Part shown: one piece after another, positions 40,210 to 49,968 of the stretch
Layout of the letters: the number at the start of each line of letters is the position of its first letter
How positions within the stretch are numbered: the first letter of the stretch is position 1
Origin: Bacteroides salyersiae WAL 10018 = DSM 18765 = JCM 12988
GTDB lineage: Bacteria > Bacteroidota > Bacteroidia > Bacteroidales > Bacteroidaceae
Length of the DNA stretch: 64,000 bases
Assembly: GCF_000381365.1 (NCBI RefSeq)
Contig: NZ_KB905469.1
Coordinates: 169,673 to 233,672 of the forward strand
Direction: 5' to 3'
Notes under the pieces: model-generated
The model's database searches: none
What the model was told of the DNA's origin: nothing
The model's input: only the letters and a program-made list of their open reading frames with translations
Translations under genes and position numbers: made by a program

Positions 40210-41853
40210 CTATTTCATATTAATTAATTCACGCTTGGGCGAATTTAATGGTTTTCGGGTAGATTTACGCAATGTTTCACCGGCTTTTTTGCCTCTCCAT
40301 TCAAATATGTCATCTTTGTTCTGTGGACGAATGTAATCGAACCAGACAAATGTAGGCAATCTCATTTTATCAGCCGGGATCTGATCCATCGGATAAAGCA
40401 CTCCGTCCGATTTGGGGCTCATAACCATACGCTTCATTTTACGATCCTTTAGATACATTGTCAGCAAGCTGGTTTGAGAGGTATTCATGCCAATCATCGT
40501 GCTATCCTCTTCCTGTGGATAAAAGACTACCAACACATTGGCTATGACGTCTACTTTCCTCATCTCACCACTGTCAAAATAGGCCTTGATCTCTTTTCCC
40601 GAAACCTGGTTGTAATGCAACGAATCTTTCATCTCCACCGTCAGTGCCTGATTGATGATATGCGCCCAATCGATCGTGCTATCATTCAAATAGATCTTGA
40701 TCTCTTCACCCAACAGTTGCTGACCTTCATTCCAAAGAATCGGATCGGTATACATTGTCACACAAGAATCTTTAGAATTATACACCAATGAGTCGCAAAC
40801 ACCCTGTAGATCCGTGCGGTACATACGCACCTTATGATAAGCTCTCATCTCACGAAACACCGAATCCGTATTCAGATAAAACGTAGTCATCATTAAAGTA
40901 TCGGCATGCATATAGAGACTATCGCCCTGAGAATAGTCGATAGCCACCGCTCGCTTTGTAGCAAAGGCACTATCGGTCAGCTCATTGTAAAAGCAGTAAT
41001 CTCCCGTCAGCATATTACGATTGATACTGTCGTTCATCACCACATTATCGAAAGCCTCACCATATCCCAATTTACGATCATAGAATAAACTGTCACCGGT
41101 CATTCGCTTTCCCTGATTGGTCAATATGGAACGGTCCAACAACTCGGCTTGCCCGGTCAAAGTATTATAAACGCCCCGTTCTGAAAAGATATGATTCTGA
41201 TCGCTTACAATCTCAGACGGTCCCAAAATGGTAGCTATTTTAGATACGGTATTATATTTCAATGTATCCGAAGTCAGAATAAACTTCGGATTAACCAACT
41301 TCACATCATGATTGAAAACGGATTGTTTGGTAGACGGGCTGTATTCACCCCAGTCGGAAGTCAGTACATTCTCTTCGTCCATCAATGTACCCCCTTCAAA
41401 ATAATATCCTAAATCATAAATACGATCGTAATTCAGACTATCAGTAAGCAAAGTCGTATTACGATTGATCATTTTAACATTCTCACGCAGTTGGGCCAGT
41501 TGGGAGATTCCATCATAATATAAATAATCACCATAGATAAACAGCGTATCTCCCTGCTCCATACGTACATTATTAAAAGCCTCGACAGAATTCGTATTTT
41601 CATAAATCAATGCACTGTCACAGTACATATACATACTGTCATGGCGCAACTTTACCGAACCGATAAGTACCTGTACGTCCGGACGCGCCATCTTATCAGC
41701 TCTACCCTCGTCTGCATGAAGAAGATCCACTTTCGTCTTTTTCTTCTGAGATTTCTGTTGAGGCTTCTGATCCTGAGCCCAAAGGAAATATGCTCCAAAC
41801 AAACATATCACCCCTGTGAGGACGCTTTTAAAAAAGACACTATTCGCTCTCAT
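40210..41853 (-). CDS. OstA/LptA-like lipopolysaccharide transport protein
   Basis: 547 residues with a signal peptide (about 1-26). The body consists of repeated beta-strand segments of the OstA/LptA type (patterns such as MYMYCDSALIYENTNSVEAF, GDYLYYD and SDTLKYN), running to about 430. LptA-type proteins form the periplasmic bridge that carries LPS to the outer membrane. This Bacteroidota version is longer than enteric LptA. Its ATG overlaps the stop of the upstream parvulin-like gene by one base, so the two are translationally linked. The family assignment is good; the exact role in LPS transport is inferred. Confidence 0.8.
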   Translation of the reverse strand: MRANSVFFKSVLTGVICLFGAYFLWAQDQKPQQKSQKKKTKVDLLHADEGRADKMARPDVQVLIGSVKLRHDSMYMYCDSALIYENTNSVEAFNNVRMEQGDTLFIYGDYLYYDGISQLAQLRENVKMINRNTTLLTDSLNYDRIYDLGYYFEGGTLMDEENVLTSDWGEYSPSTKQSVFNHDVKLVNPKFILTSDTLKYNTVSKIATILGPSEIVSDQNHIFSERGVYNTLTGQAELLDRSILTNQGKRMTGDSLFYDRKLGYGEAFDNVVMNDSINRNMLTGDYCFYNELTDSAFATKRAVAIDYSQGDSLYMHADTLMMTTFYLNTDSVFREMRAYHKVRMYRTDLQGVCDSLVYNSKDSCVTMYTDPILWNEGQQLLGEEIKIYLNDSTIDWAHIINQALTVEMKDSLHYNQVSGKEIKAYFDSGEMRKVDVIANVLVVFYPQEEDSTMIGMNTSQTSLLTMYLKDRKMKRMVMSPKSDGVLYPMDQIPADKMRLPTFVWFDYIRPQNKDDIFEWRGKKAGETLRKSTRKPLNSPKRELINMK

Positions 41854-43244
41854 TAATCCTTAATCCAACCCGGATATTTGAAATCGCAGTTTTTCCAGTT
41901 GTCATTAATACGCACATAAGTATGTTTCTGCTTTTCCAAAATCCATTTATGCAGCATCTCATCCCGGCGTTTAGCGATTACGATCTCTTTCAGATTCTGA
42001 TAATCTTCCGTAATGGTTGCCTTATGACCGTTGATACGGGTCTTTAACTTCACAATAGCACAGATTTCTTTTCCATCTTTCTCGTTGACCATCGTAAAAG
42101 CTTTCGAAATCTCACCAACGTTCAGTTTATCCACTACTTTTGCTACATCCTGCGGCAACTCCTGCATTTCAAACTTGGAAGTAGCCATGGCATCATTGGA
42201 GTTGGTGTTTACCATCAACCCGTGATTATTACGCGTATCCTTGTCATGAGAAAGTGCGGCAGCCGCATCGTCAAAAGGAAATTTACCGGCACGAATATCA
42301 TCTGCAATAGAGTCCAGACGCCCACAAGCCTCTATCAGCTCTTTCTCAGAAACTTTAGGACGCAACAATATATGACGGGTATTTACACGATCACCACGTT
42401 TCTCTATTAACTGTATGATATGGAAACCATATTCCGACTCCACAATCTTAGATACCTTTTTAGGATCCTGCAAACTAAAAGCGACAGCAGCATAAGCCGG
42501 ATCCATCATTCCCTTACCCATAAAATCGGTCTCACCCCCTCTCATGGCAGAACCACGGTCTTCAGAATACATACGGGCCAAAGTAGAGAATTCCGTTTCG
42601 CCCTTATTCACGCGATCGGTATACTCACGCAACCGTCTCTTCACATCTTCTATTTCAGTAATAGGAATTTTAGGCTGCAAAGTAATAATCTGTACCTCTA
42701 CTTGTGTAGGAACATAAGGGATACTATCCTGAGGAAGATCTTTGAAATAACGACGTACTTCGGAAGGAGTTACTTTAATATCTCCCACAAGTTTTTGCTG
42801 CATCTTCTGTACGGTAAGTCCCTCGCGCGCATTTTCACGAAGAGTTTCACGTATCTGAGACGGAGTTTTGTTCTGCTGTTCAAAAAAGTATTCTTCCATC
42901 TTTTCCCTCGAGCCCAACATTTGTATCCAATGGTTGGTCATCGCGTCCACTCGTTGAATAACTTCACTTTCGGGAACCTCGATACTATCAAGACGCGCCT
43001 GATGTAAAAACAGTTTTTGTACGGCCAATTCTTCCGGGATCACACAATAAGGATCACCATCTATTTTACGTCCGTCATACAAGGCACTCAAGCGCGCTTC
43101 TTCTACTTCTGATTTCAGAATAGCCTCGTCGCCTACAACCCAAACTACTTCGTCAATCACATTGTCCTGTCCGTACATCGCCGTGTCAGCCAGTATTACC
43201 AGCACAAATAAAACAACAAATCTAAAGTTTACAAACTTCTTCAT
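41853..43244 (-). CDS. SurA-like periplasmic peptidyl-prolyl isomerase
   Basis: 463 residues with a signal peptide (about 1-24). A SurA N-terminal chaperone region (about 28-170) is followed by a parvulin (PpiC) domain (about 175-285, with GGETDFMGKGMMDPAYA and YGFHIIQL) and a second, weaker parvulin-like region (about 288-390, with TRHILLRP). SurA-type proteins help outer-membrane proteins fold. It is the third of three consecutive SurA/PpiC-like genes and is followed at once by the OstA-like gene, an envelope-assembly unit. Confidence 0.9.
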   Translation of the reverse strand: MKKFVNFRFVVLFVLVILADTAMYGQDNVIDEVVWVVGDEAILKSEVEEARLSALYDGRKIDGDPYCVIPEELAVQKLFLHQARLDSIEVPESEVIQRVDAMTNHWIQMLGSREKMEEYFFEQQNKTPSQIRETLRENAREGLTVQKMQQKLVGDIKVTPSEVRRYFKDLPQDSIPYVPTQVEVQIITLQPKIPITEIEDVKRRLREYTDRVNKGETEFSTLARMYSEDRGSAMRGGETDFMGKGMMDPAYAAVAFSLQDPKKVSKIVESEYGFHIIQLIEKRGDRVNTRHILLRPKVSEKELIEACGRLDSIADDIRAGKFPFDDAAAALSHDKDTRNNHGLMVNTNSNDAMATSKFEMQELPQDVAKVVDKLNVGEISKAFTMVNEKDGKEICAIVKLKTRINGHKATITEDYQNLKEIVIAKRRDEMLHKWILEKQKHTYVRINDNWKNCDFKYPGWIKD

Positions 43245-43253
43245 TCTTTGTAT

Positions 43254-44105
43254 TTAATAATTATATATAATCTTTTTCTTGTCTATAGCCTGCTTATACA
43301 AGTCATCTTTCACCCGACGCATAAAATCGACTTGTTTTATATTGACAAGCATATCTTTCACCTCCGACATAGCAAACTCATAAGGTTCTTCTTCTCCTAT
43401 CGCCCGATAATCAGTCACATTGAGAAAGTAATGAAAGGCAGTATCTTTCAATTCCACATGACGATTCTTACTGACATATTCTTCCGGCATTTCTGTTTGC
43501 AAAGGAATCATATCCAGCACTTCACTCAGTGGCACCCACTTATTGTAAAAGTATTCATATTTCACTGCATTCTGAAAACTGTATTTTTCCAGATGTTCCA
43601 CAGCTTCCTGTGCATCGGACTTATACCATTTTCGAACATTGGCAATTTGAGGAGCAGTTAAAGGCACTTTAATAAACAATCCTTTCACTAAAGGACGATC
43701 CAGTTTAAAAAGTTCTTTGTTTTTCTCGTAATATTCTGCAAGTTCCTGTTCCGGGATCTCGTTGGAAAGTCTCTGCCCAATCAGTTCTTGCTGATAAGTA
43801 TGCATAATCAAGGCCCTCCGGTAGTTTCCTACCAACTTTTCGATCTCTTCGTTATCGGGGATGTTATTCTGTGCTTTCTCATACAGTAAAAGATCTTCCG
43901 CCCAATCCCGTATATAGCGCTCGGCGAAAAGCAAGCTGTCATCTTTTGACAATCCTGCAGGAAGCACGGATTGCAGGTCTTCTTTGTATAAAAAGTTTCC
44001 ATTAACCTCTACCAAAGGAGTTTTCCCCCTATGATCATGACTGTCCGTACACGCCGCACAGAAAAAAAGAGAAACCAGCAAGAGGCCCGTTATTCGCATT
44101 GTCAA
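43254..44105 (-). CDS. SurA-N-like lipoprotein without an evident rotamase domain
   Basis: 283 residues. A lipoprotein signal with lipobox FCAAC (Cys19) precedes a helical region resembling the SurA N-terminal chaperone module (GNFLYKEDL, then a long helix-rich stretch). No parvulin core motif is visible, so it is probably a chaperone-like paralogue and not an isomerase. It ends nine bases before the next parvulin-like gene. Confidence 0.75.
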   Translation of the reverse strand: MTMRITGLLLVSLFFCAACTDSHDHRGKTPLVEVNGNFLYKEDLQSVLPAGLSKDDSLLFAERYIRDWAEDLLLYEKAQNNIPDNEEIEKLVGNYRRALIMHTYQQELIGQRLSNEIPEQELAEYYEKNKELFKLDRPLVKGLFIKVPLTAPQIANVRKWYKSDAQEAVEHLEKYSFQNAVKYEYFYNKWVPLSEVLDMIPLQTEMPEEYVSKNRHVELKDTAFHYFLNVTDYRAIGEEEPYEFAMSEVKDMLVNIKQVDFMRRVKDDLYKQAIDKKKIIYNY

Positions 44106-44157
44106 CTGAATTTATACTTATATTCAAGGTACGAAGATAATGCAATAATCGGTTATA

Positions 44158-45705
44158 TCAGTGGTTATTAACTGTTTTTAAAACCTCTTGGTTAATTTCA
44201 ACCTTACTTTCATCACGTAAACGCTTCACCCAAAGCGATTCAAGGAAATTTTGATAATCGGCGGCAAGCGGCCCGCGCACCTCGGTATAACTATCCGGTC
44301 CTTTTCGTTTTTCACCAAAAACAGTAGTAAAAGGATAAGACTCCAAAGGTTCGAAGCTACCGGTTTTAAACACCAGTTTATCTACATATTTATTGTCACC
44401 TTTCGCAAACAGGCCTTCCTCTACCTTCACAATTTCTGCTACCGAATCATTATATGTCTTGGCAATGGTGTCAGCCCATACCTTCTCCGGAAGCTTTTTT
44501 ATGAGCTTCTTTATTTCTTTAGCCATTTTTTTGTCGGCACAATGTACCACAACACCTTTATAACGCGGTTCTTTGTAATTATAATCCGATTTATGAGAAG
44601 TAAAATAAGCAGCCTGTCCGGCTTCGTCGGCCACAGCGCGTTCCCAAACTTCACGGTTGCTGATTTCGAACAGCAACATCCCTTCTTTATACTCCTGCAT
44701 CAAAAGGCGGAAAGCCGGATACTTTTCTTCCAAACGGCTATTCTCATAATCAAGCACCGACTTCACTGTAAATGCTTCCAACTGCATTTTTAAACTTCTG
44801 GGATATGAAGCGGCGAAACGTTTAAAATCAGCACCGGTATACGTATGGTTATCCAATGTAAAAAGAGGTTTCTCCGTCTCCCCTTTTGCCTGTAACTCCT
44901 GCAAAGCTTCATTGTTCGGTTGATAATTATATTCACCCTTCAACTTTTCAACCAATGCCTCCGTTCCTTTATCAATACCAAACTTGCGTGCCAGACGCCG
45001 GCTGATCTCCTCTTTTATTTCTGCAAAAGGAGCCAATTCTTTCCGGTCAAGTACTTTAACAATATGCATACCCTGGGGAGTAAAGAACGGTTTGGAGATT
45101 TCTCCGCTTTTCATAGAAAAAACTACATCCTCAAACTCTTCCGGCGTTTGAAGAAAACCCACCCAGAACGGATTTTTATCATCAGAGAACTGGCTGACAT
45201 AAGATGCAAAATCCGCATCCGGATTAGCGGATAAAACCTGATATAGAGAGTCCATTCGGGCTTCGGTTTCGCTCACCAACGATTTCGGAGATGTTTGCGG
45301 CAGATACTTAAAAATATGCATGACCTGTACGTGCCCCGCACGTGAATCCGCTTTCATTTTATCATAAAACTGACGTGCATATGCTTCATCAGCTTCTTCA
45401 TCCGTCAAATATGATTTTGCCAATTGGCGACGATAGCCATTCAATTCTTCGCGAAAGGCACGGGTCGTGTCAATTCCGGCGGCTTCGGCAGCCGCCACTT
45501 TCAACTTAAAGTTGATGAAAAGATCAACGTATTCATTTAAGCTCTTAGCTTCCAACTCATTCAGAGAATTGTTTTTATTATAGATATATTCAAATTCGGA
45601 ACGAGTAATATCTTTCCCATTAATCCGCATCAACACCGGATCTTCTTGTGCAAAAGCTGAAAGCCCGAACAGGCAAGTTAGCAATAAAACCAGATTTCTT
45701 TTCAT
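44158..45705 (-). CDS. PpiC-type periplasmic peptidyl-prolyl isomerase
   Basis: 515 residues with a signal peptide ending near AFAQE (about 19). A SurA-like N-terminal region is followed by a clear parvulin domain (about 120-230: VMHIFK, FSDDKNPFWVGFLQ, GMHIVKVLDRKEL). A long C-terminal part (about 260-515) may hold a second, diverged parvulin copy. It is first in the run of three related genes. Confidence 0.9.
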   Translation of the reverse strand: MKRNLVLLLTCLFGLSAFAQEDPVLMRINGKDITRSEFEYIYNKNNSLNELEAKSLNEYVDLFINFKLKVAAAEAAGIDTTRAFREELNGYRRQLAKSYLTDEEADEAYARQFYDKMKADSRAGHVQVMHIFKYLPQTSPKSLVSETEARMDSLYQVLSANPDADFASYVSQFSDDKNPFWVGFLQTPEEFEDVVFSMKSGEISKPFFTPQGMHIVKVLDRKELAPFAEIKEEISRRLARKFGIDKGTEALVEKLKGEYNYQPNNEALQELQAKGETEKPLFTLDNHTYTGADFKRFAASYPRSLKMQLEAFTVKSVLDYENSRLEEKYPAFRLLMQEYKEGMLLFEISNREVWERAVADEAGQAAYFTSHKSDYNYKEPRYKGVVVHCADKKMAKEIKKLIKKLPEKVWADTIAKTYNDSVAEIVKVEEGLFAKGDNKYVDKLVFKTGSFEPLESYPFTTVFGEKRKGPDSYTEVRGPLAADYQNFLESLWVKRLRDESKVEINQEVLKTVNNH

Positions 45706-45781
45706 AACAAAGTTTCATTTACATACATACGTTTTATTAAACGCTGAAAGAGAGGAAAAATTGTATCGCCCTAAAATTAAA

Positions 45782-45826
45782 AAGTCTGCCTTCAAAATAT
45801 GACAACGCATAATTAAAGGTAGACTT
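45782..45826 (-). terminator. Terminator downstream of guaB
   Basis: On the minus strand, AAGTCTACCTT pairs with AAGGCAGACTT (one wobble) and is followed by a T-rich tail. It separates guaB from the parvulin operon. Confidence 0.7.
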
Positions 45827-45852
45827 GATTTATTTTAACCGATAGATATATC

Positions 45853-47328
45853 TTATTCCGGGCGACTATAATTAGGCGATTCGCTTGTAATAGTCACATC
45901 GTGCGGATGACTTTCCATTACTCCGGCATTGGTAATGCGGGTAAATTTTGCTTCATGCAATTTCTCAATATTCTGTGCGCCACAATATCCCATTCCGGCA
46001 CGCAAACCTCCGGTCAGTTGATAAATGACTTCATATAAAGTACCTTTATAGGGAACACGAGCGGCGATACCTTCCGGTACGAGCTTCTTCACATCCGCCT
46101 CACCACTTTGGAAATAACGATCTTTCGACCCGTTTTCCATCGCTTCCAACGACCCCATACCCCGATACGATTTAAATTTACGGCCATTGAAAATGATCGT
46201 CTCACCCGGACTTTCCTCTGTTCCTGCTACCAAAGAACCGATCATTACAGAATACCCGCCGGCAGCAAGCGCCTTCACCACATCACCCGAATAACGCAAT
46301 CCGCCATCTGCAATCAGAGGAACCCCGGTACCTTTCAATGCTTTTGCTACATCATAGACAGCAGACAGTTGAGGTACTCCTACACCGGCCACTACACGAG
46401 TCGTACAGATAGATCCCGGTCCGATCCCTACTTTTACCCCGTCGGCACCCGCATCGACCAATGCCTTGGCAGCCTCACCGGTAGCAATGTTACCAACTAT
46501 AATATCAATATCCGGGAAACAACTTTTTGCTTCTTTCAGCTTTTCAATTACGAATTTTGAATGTCCGTGAGCCGTATCGATCACGATAGCATCTACTCCT
46601 GCATCCACCAAAGCCTGCATACGTTCCATTGTATCCGCAGTCACTCCCACACCCGCAGCCACACGCAAACGCCCTTTAGAATCTTTGCAAGCCATTGGTT
46701 TATCTTTCGCCTTGGTTATATCCTTATAAGTTACCAGACCGATCAGTTTATTGTCTTTATCAACCACCGGGAGCTTCTCTATCTTATGTTTTTGCAAGAT
46801 TTGTGCAGCCGCTTCCAGATCAGTAGACTGATTAGTGGTAACCAGATTATCTTTTGTCATCACCTCATCGATACGCTTGTTCATATCACGTTCAAAACGA
46901 AGGTCACGATTCGTTACAATTCCAACAAGATATCTATTGTCATCTACTACCGGAATACCGCCAATCTTATATTCAGCCATCAAAGCAAGGGCATCACGAA
47001 CAGTGGAGCCTTTTTTAATAGTCACCGGATCGTAAATCATACCATTTTCGGCACGTTTAACCGTAGCGACTTGCTTGGCCTGTTCTTTAATTGACATATT
47101 TTTATGAATAACGCCAATTCCTCCCTCACGGGCTATTGCAATAGCCATTTTGGCTTCTGTAACCGTATCCATAGCAGCGGTCACAAAAGGAATTTTTAAC
47201 TCAATGTTTTTTGAAAACTTTGTCGAGAGCTCGACAGTACGTGGTAAAACTTCGGAATAAGCAGGGATTAACAAAACGTCGTCATACGTTAATCCATCCA
47301 TTACAATCTTATCAGCAATAAATGACAT
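45853..47328 (-). CDS. guaB: Inosine-5'-monophosphate dehydrogenase
   Basis: 491 residues, the usual length. The barrel is interrupted by two CBS domains (about 95-210). The catalytic Cys308 sits in GIGPGSICTTR and the flap follows (SGEADVKKLVPEG). The enzyme oxidises IMP to XMP with NAD+, the committed step of GTP synthesis. It is a single transcription unit with its own promoter at 47358 and a terminator. Confidence 0.97.
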   Translation of the reverse strand: MSFIADKIVMDGLTYDDVLLIPAYSEVLPRTVELSTKFSKNIELKIPFVTAAMDTVTEAKMAIAIAREGGIGVIHKNMSIKEQAKQVATVKRAENGMIYDPVTIKKGSTVRDALALMAEYKIGGIPVVDDNRYLVGIVTNRDLRFERDMNKRIDEVMTKDNLVTTNQSTDLEAAAQILQKHKIEKLPVVDKDNKLIGLVTYKDITKAKDKPMACKDSKGRLRVAAGVGVTADTMERMQALVDAGVDAIVIDTAHGHSKFVIEKLKEAKSCFPDIDIIVGNIATGEAAKALVDAGADGVKVGIGPGSICTTRVVAGVGVPQLSAVYDVAKALKGTGVPLIADGGLRYSGDVVKALAAGGYSVMIGSLVAGTEESPGETIIFNGRKFKSYRGMGSLEAMENGSKDRYFQSGEADVKKLVPEGIAARVPYKGTLYEVIYQLTGGLRAGMGYCGAQNIEKLHEAKFTRITNAGVMESHPHDVTITSESPNYSRPE

Positions 47329-47357
47329 AGGGCTATGCGTTTAAAATTTATTGCGTG

Positions 47358-47365
47358 CAAATATA
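47358..47365 (-). promoter_or_regulatory. -7 box of guaB
   Basis: Minus-strand TATATTTG, an exact TAnnTTTG match, 29 bases upstream of the ATG. Confidence 0.7.
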
Positions 47366-47403
47366 CAGTTTTTATTCAATACAGACAAGGATAGAAATAA
47401 AAA

Positions 47404-47431
47404 AATCCCCTTGCCAATCGGCAAGAGGATT
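47404..47431 (-). terminator. Intrinsic terminator just upstream of the guaB promoter
   Basis: Minus-strand AATCCTCTTGCC pairs with GGCAAGGGGATT (11 of 12 pairs) with a 4-base loop and a run of seven T. The guaB promoter lies beyond it, so it ends some other minus-strand transcript. Confidence 0.75.
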
Positions 47432-47558
47432 CTTCTAATAGGATCAGATTAAATTGTCAACGAACAATCAACTTTACAACAGTCCCGCTCAGTTTTATCC
47501 TATTGATCCAAACAAAAGCCTGACTGGAGAGGGTCAGGTCCTACGCATACATATAAAA
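47404..47558 (-). ncRNA. Candidate structured small RNA between recQ and guaB
   Basis: The segment lies between two minus-strand terminators and has no credible ORF. It contains a CCTGAC/GTCAGG hairpin (47519-47538) and a longer-range pairing (AATAGGAT near 47500 with ATCCTATT near 47435). A separate small transcript would explain the terminator at 47404. No clear promoter was found and no known RNA family is recognised. Confidence 0.3.
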
Positions 47559-47560
47559 AA

Positions 47561-47586
47561 GGGACGTGTCTTTATAAACACATCCC
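47561..47586 (-). terminator. Terminator downstream of recQ
   Basis: A GGGATGTGT stem with its complement (one mismatch) is followed by six T on the minus strand, 35 bases after the recQ stop. Confidence 0.75.
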
Positions 47587-47621
47587 ACTATTATTTATCC
47601 CAAAATGAACTCTACCTCTTT

Positions 47622-49802
47622 TTAATTAGCCATTTCTGATATAAATTTAATACGAACCAAGCGAACCTCTTCTTCCGCAAAATCATCACCCAACTCATCG
47701 AGCGCATCATCTATCTTATCGGTAGTTGATTCTTTGAAATAATCATAGATATCAAGCATATGATCCTCATCCATAATTTCATCAAGGAAATAATCTATAT
47801 TCAGTTTTGTACCCGAATAAACGATTGCTTCTACCTCATCCAATAATTCTCCGAATTCTATTCCTTTTGACAATGCGATATCGTCCAAAGCTACTTTACG
47901 GTCGATAGCTTGGATAATAGAAACTTTTAACTTAGATTTATTGGCTACCGTACGTACACGCAAATCTTCGGGACGTTCAATCTCGTTTTCCTCGCAATGA
48001 CGCTTAATCAGCTTACAGAACTCTTCACCATAACGTTTGGCCTTTCCTGCACCGACTCCCGGAATATTCTGTAATTCTTCAAGCGTCACCGGATAAATTG
48101 TAGCCATCGCTTCTAAAGAAGGATCCTGAAAAATCACATAAGGCGGTACCTCCAGTTTCTTTGACAGCTTCTTTCTCAAATCCTTAAGCATAGAATAAAG
48201 CGCAGGGTCTACCGCACAAGATCCTCCACCACGGGCCGGAGTTTCTTCCTCTACTTCTTCGAAGTCGTTGTCTTCGGTTATCTTGAATGACTTTGGTTTC
48301 TTCAAGAATGCGTGTCCATCCTCTGTTACTTTCAACAGGCCATAATTCTCCACATCCTTGCTCAGATATCCGGCTATCAACGCTTGACGGATCACGGCAT
48401 TCCAAGTCTTATCTTCCTCTCCCATACCGGAGCCGAACACTTCCAAATCTTCGTGTAAATGTGCCTGTACTTCGGAAGTTTCCCTTCCCTGTAAAATATC
48501 TATTATATAATCTGCTTTAAAGTTTTCTTTTACCGCTATGATCGCTTCAATCACAGCACACAATAATTCTTGAGCCTCCACTTGTTTTTTAGGGTTTAAA
48601 CAGTTGTCACAATTTCCACAATTATCTTCCAAATACTCCTCACCGAAGTAATGCAATAAAGTCTTACGACGGCAAACAGATGATTCGGCATATGCAGCAG
48701 TCTCCAATAAAAGCTGCTTACCTATTTCCTGCTCTGCCACTGGCTTTCCCTGCATGAACTTTTCCAGTTTCTGCAGGTCCTTGTTTGTATAAAAGGTAAT
48801 ACACCGGCCTTCACCACCGTCTCTGCCGGCACGTCCTGTCTCTTGATAATATCCTTCCAGGCTTTTCGGTATATCGTAATGTATTACGTACCTCACATCC
48901 GGTTTATCAATACCCATACCAAAAGCAATGGTTGCCACAATCACATCGATCTTCTCCATCAGAAAATCATCCTGATTCTGAGTTCTCGTAGCAGAATCCA
49001 TTCCTGCATGATATGCCCTTGCATTAATACCGTTAGCTTGAAGTATTTCAGCAAGTTCCTCCACCTTCTTACGGCTCAGACAATAAATAATACCGGACTT
49101 CTCCGGATTATTCCGAATAAACTTAATGATATCCCTGTCGATATTTGCAGTTTTAGGACGTACCTCATAATACAAATTCGGACGATTAAATGACGACTTA
49201 AATATTTGCGCATCAACCATGCCCAGATTTTTCTGAATATCATGTTGTACCTTCGGAGTTGCCGTAGCAGTAAGTGCTATAAGAGGTGCCTTCCCTATTT
49301 CATTAATAATGGGACGTATTCGCCGATACTCCGGACGGAAGTCATGCCCCCATTCCGAAATACAGTGAGCCTCATCTACTGCATAGAACGAAATCTTAAC
49401 CGATCGCAGAAATTCAACATTCTCTTCTTTCGTCAATGATTCCGGAGCTACGTATAGCAATTTTGTTTTTCCGGCAAGGATATCAGCCTTCACTTGGTCT
49501 ATCGCACCTTTATTTAATGAAGAATTGATAAAATGGGCAATACCGTCTTCTTCACTAAAATTGCGCATAGCATCCACTTGGTTCTTCATCAGTGCAATCA
49601 ACGGAGAAATAACAATCCCCGTACCTTCCATCAAAAGAGAAGGTAACTGATAGCACAGAGACTTCCCTCCTCCCGTAGGCATCAGCACAAAAGTGTCTCT
49701 CCCATCGAGCAAGTTCTGAATGATCGCTTCCTGATTTCCCTTAAATTTATCAAACCCGAAATACTGTTTCAGCTGGTCTGTCAAATTAATCTTCCCTGCC
49801 AT
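47622..49802 (-). CDS. recQ: ATP-dependent DNA helicase RecQ
   Basis: 726 residues. Walker A is MPTGGGKS (41-48) and the DEAH box is at 143-146 in AVDEAHCISEWGHDFRPEY. The zinc-binding cluster of the RecQ-Ct domain (C-RR-LLHYFGE with CGNCDNC) and an HRDC domain (about 525-600) follow. A further C-terminal segment of about 100 acidic residues goes beyond the minimal enzyme. RecQ unwinds DNA 3' to 5' in recombinational repair. It is downstream of clpX on the same strand, 166 bases away. Confidence 0.96.
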   Translation of the reverse strand: MAGKINLTDQLKQYFGFDKFKGNQEAIIQNLLDGRDTFVLMPTGGGKSLCYQLPSLLMEGTGIVISPLIALMKNQVDAMRNFSEEDGIAHFINSSLNKGAIDQVKADILAGKTKLLYVAPESLTKEENVEFLRSVKISFYAVDEAHCISEWGHDFRPEYRRIRPIINEIGKAPLIALTATATPKVQHDIQKNLGMVDAQIFKSSFNRPNLYYEVRPKTANIDRDIIKFIRNNPEKSGIIYCLSRKKVEELAEILQANGINARAYHAGMDSATRTQNQDDFLMEKIDVIVATIAFGMGIDKPDVRYVIHYDIPKSLEGYYQETGRAGRDGGEGRCITFYTNKDLQKLEKFMQGKPVAEQEIGKQLLLETAAYAESSVCRRKTLLHYFGEEYLEDNCGNCDNCLNPKKQVEAQELLCAVIEAIIAVKENFKADYIIDILQGRETSEVQAHLHEDLEVFGSGMGEEDKTWNAVIRQALIAGYLSKDVENYGLLKVTEDGHAFLKKPKSFKITEDNDFEEVEEETPARGGGSCAVDPALYSMLKDLRKKLSKKLEVPPYVIFQDPSLEAMATIYPVTLEELQNIPGVGAGKAKRYGEEFCKLIKRHCEENEIERPEDLRVRTVANKSKLKVSIIQAIDRKVALDDIALSKGIEFGELLDEVEAIVYSGTKLNIDYFLDEIMDEDHMLDIYDYFKESTTDKIDDALDELGDDFAEEEVRLVRIKFISEMAN

Positions 49803-49968
49803 CTTTAAATAGGTTGTTTTATTCAGTTCATGATTTTACTTTAGAGTCCCTTTTGTAAAAGAGCTCTAACAAAGTTATAAACAACTTCTTAAATATCAAG
49901 CATAATCCGATTAATATTTTTCAAGAAAAAATAGAAATAAATCATCCTATACCTCTTACCTTTTGATT

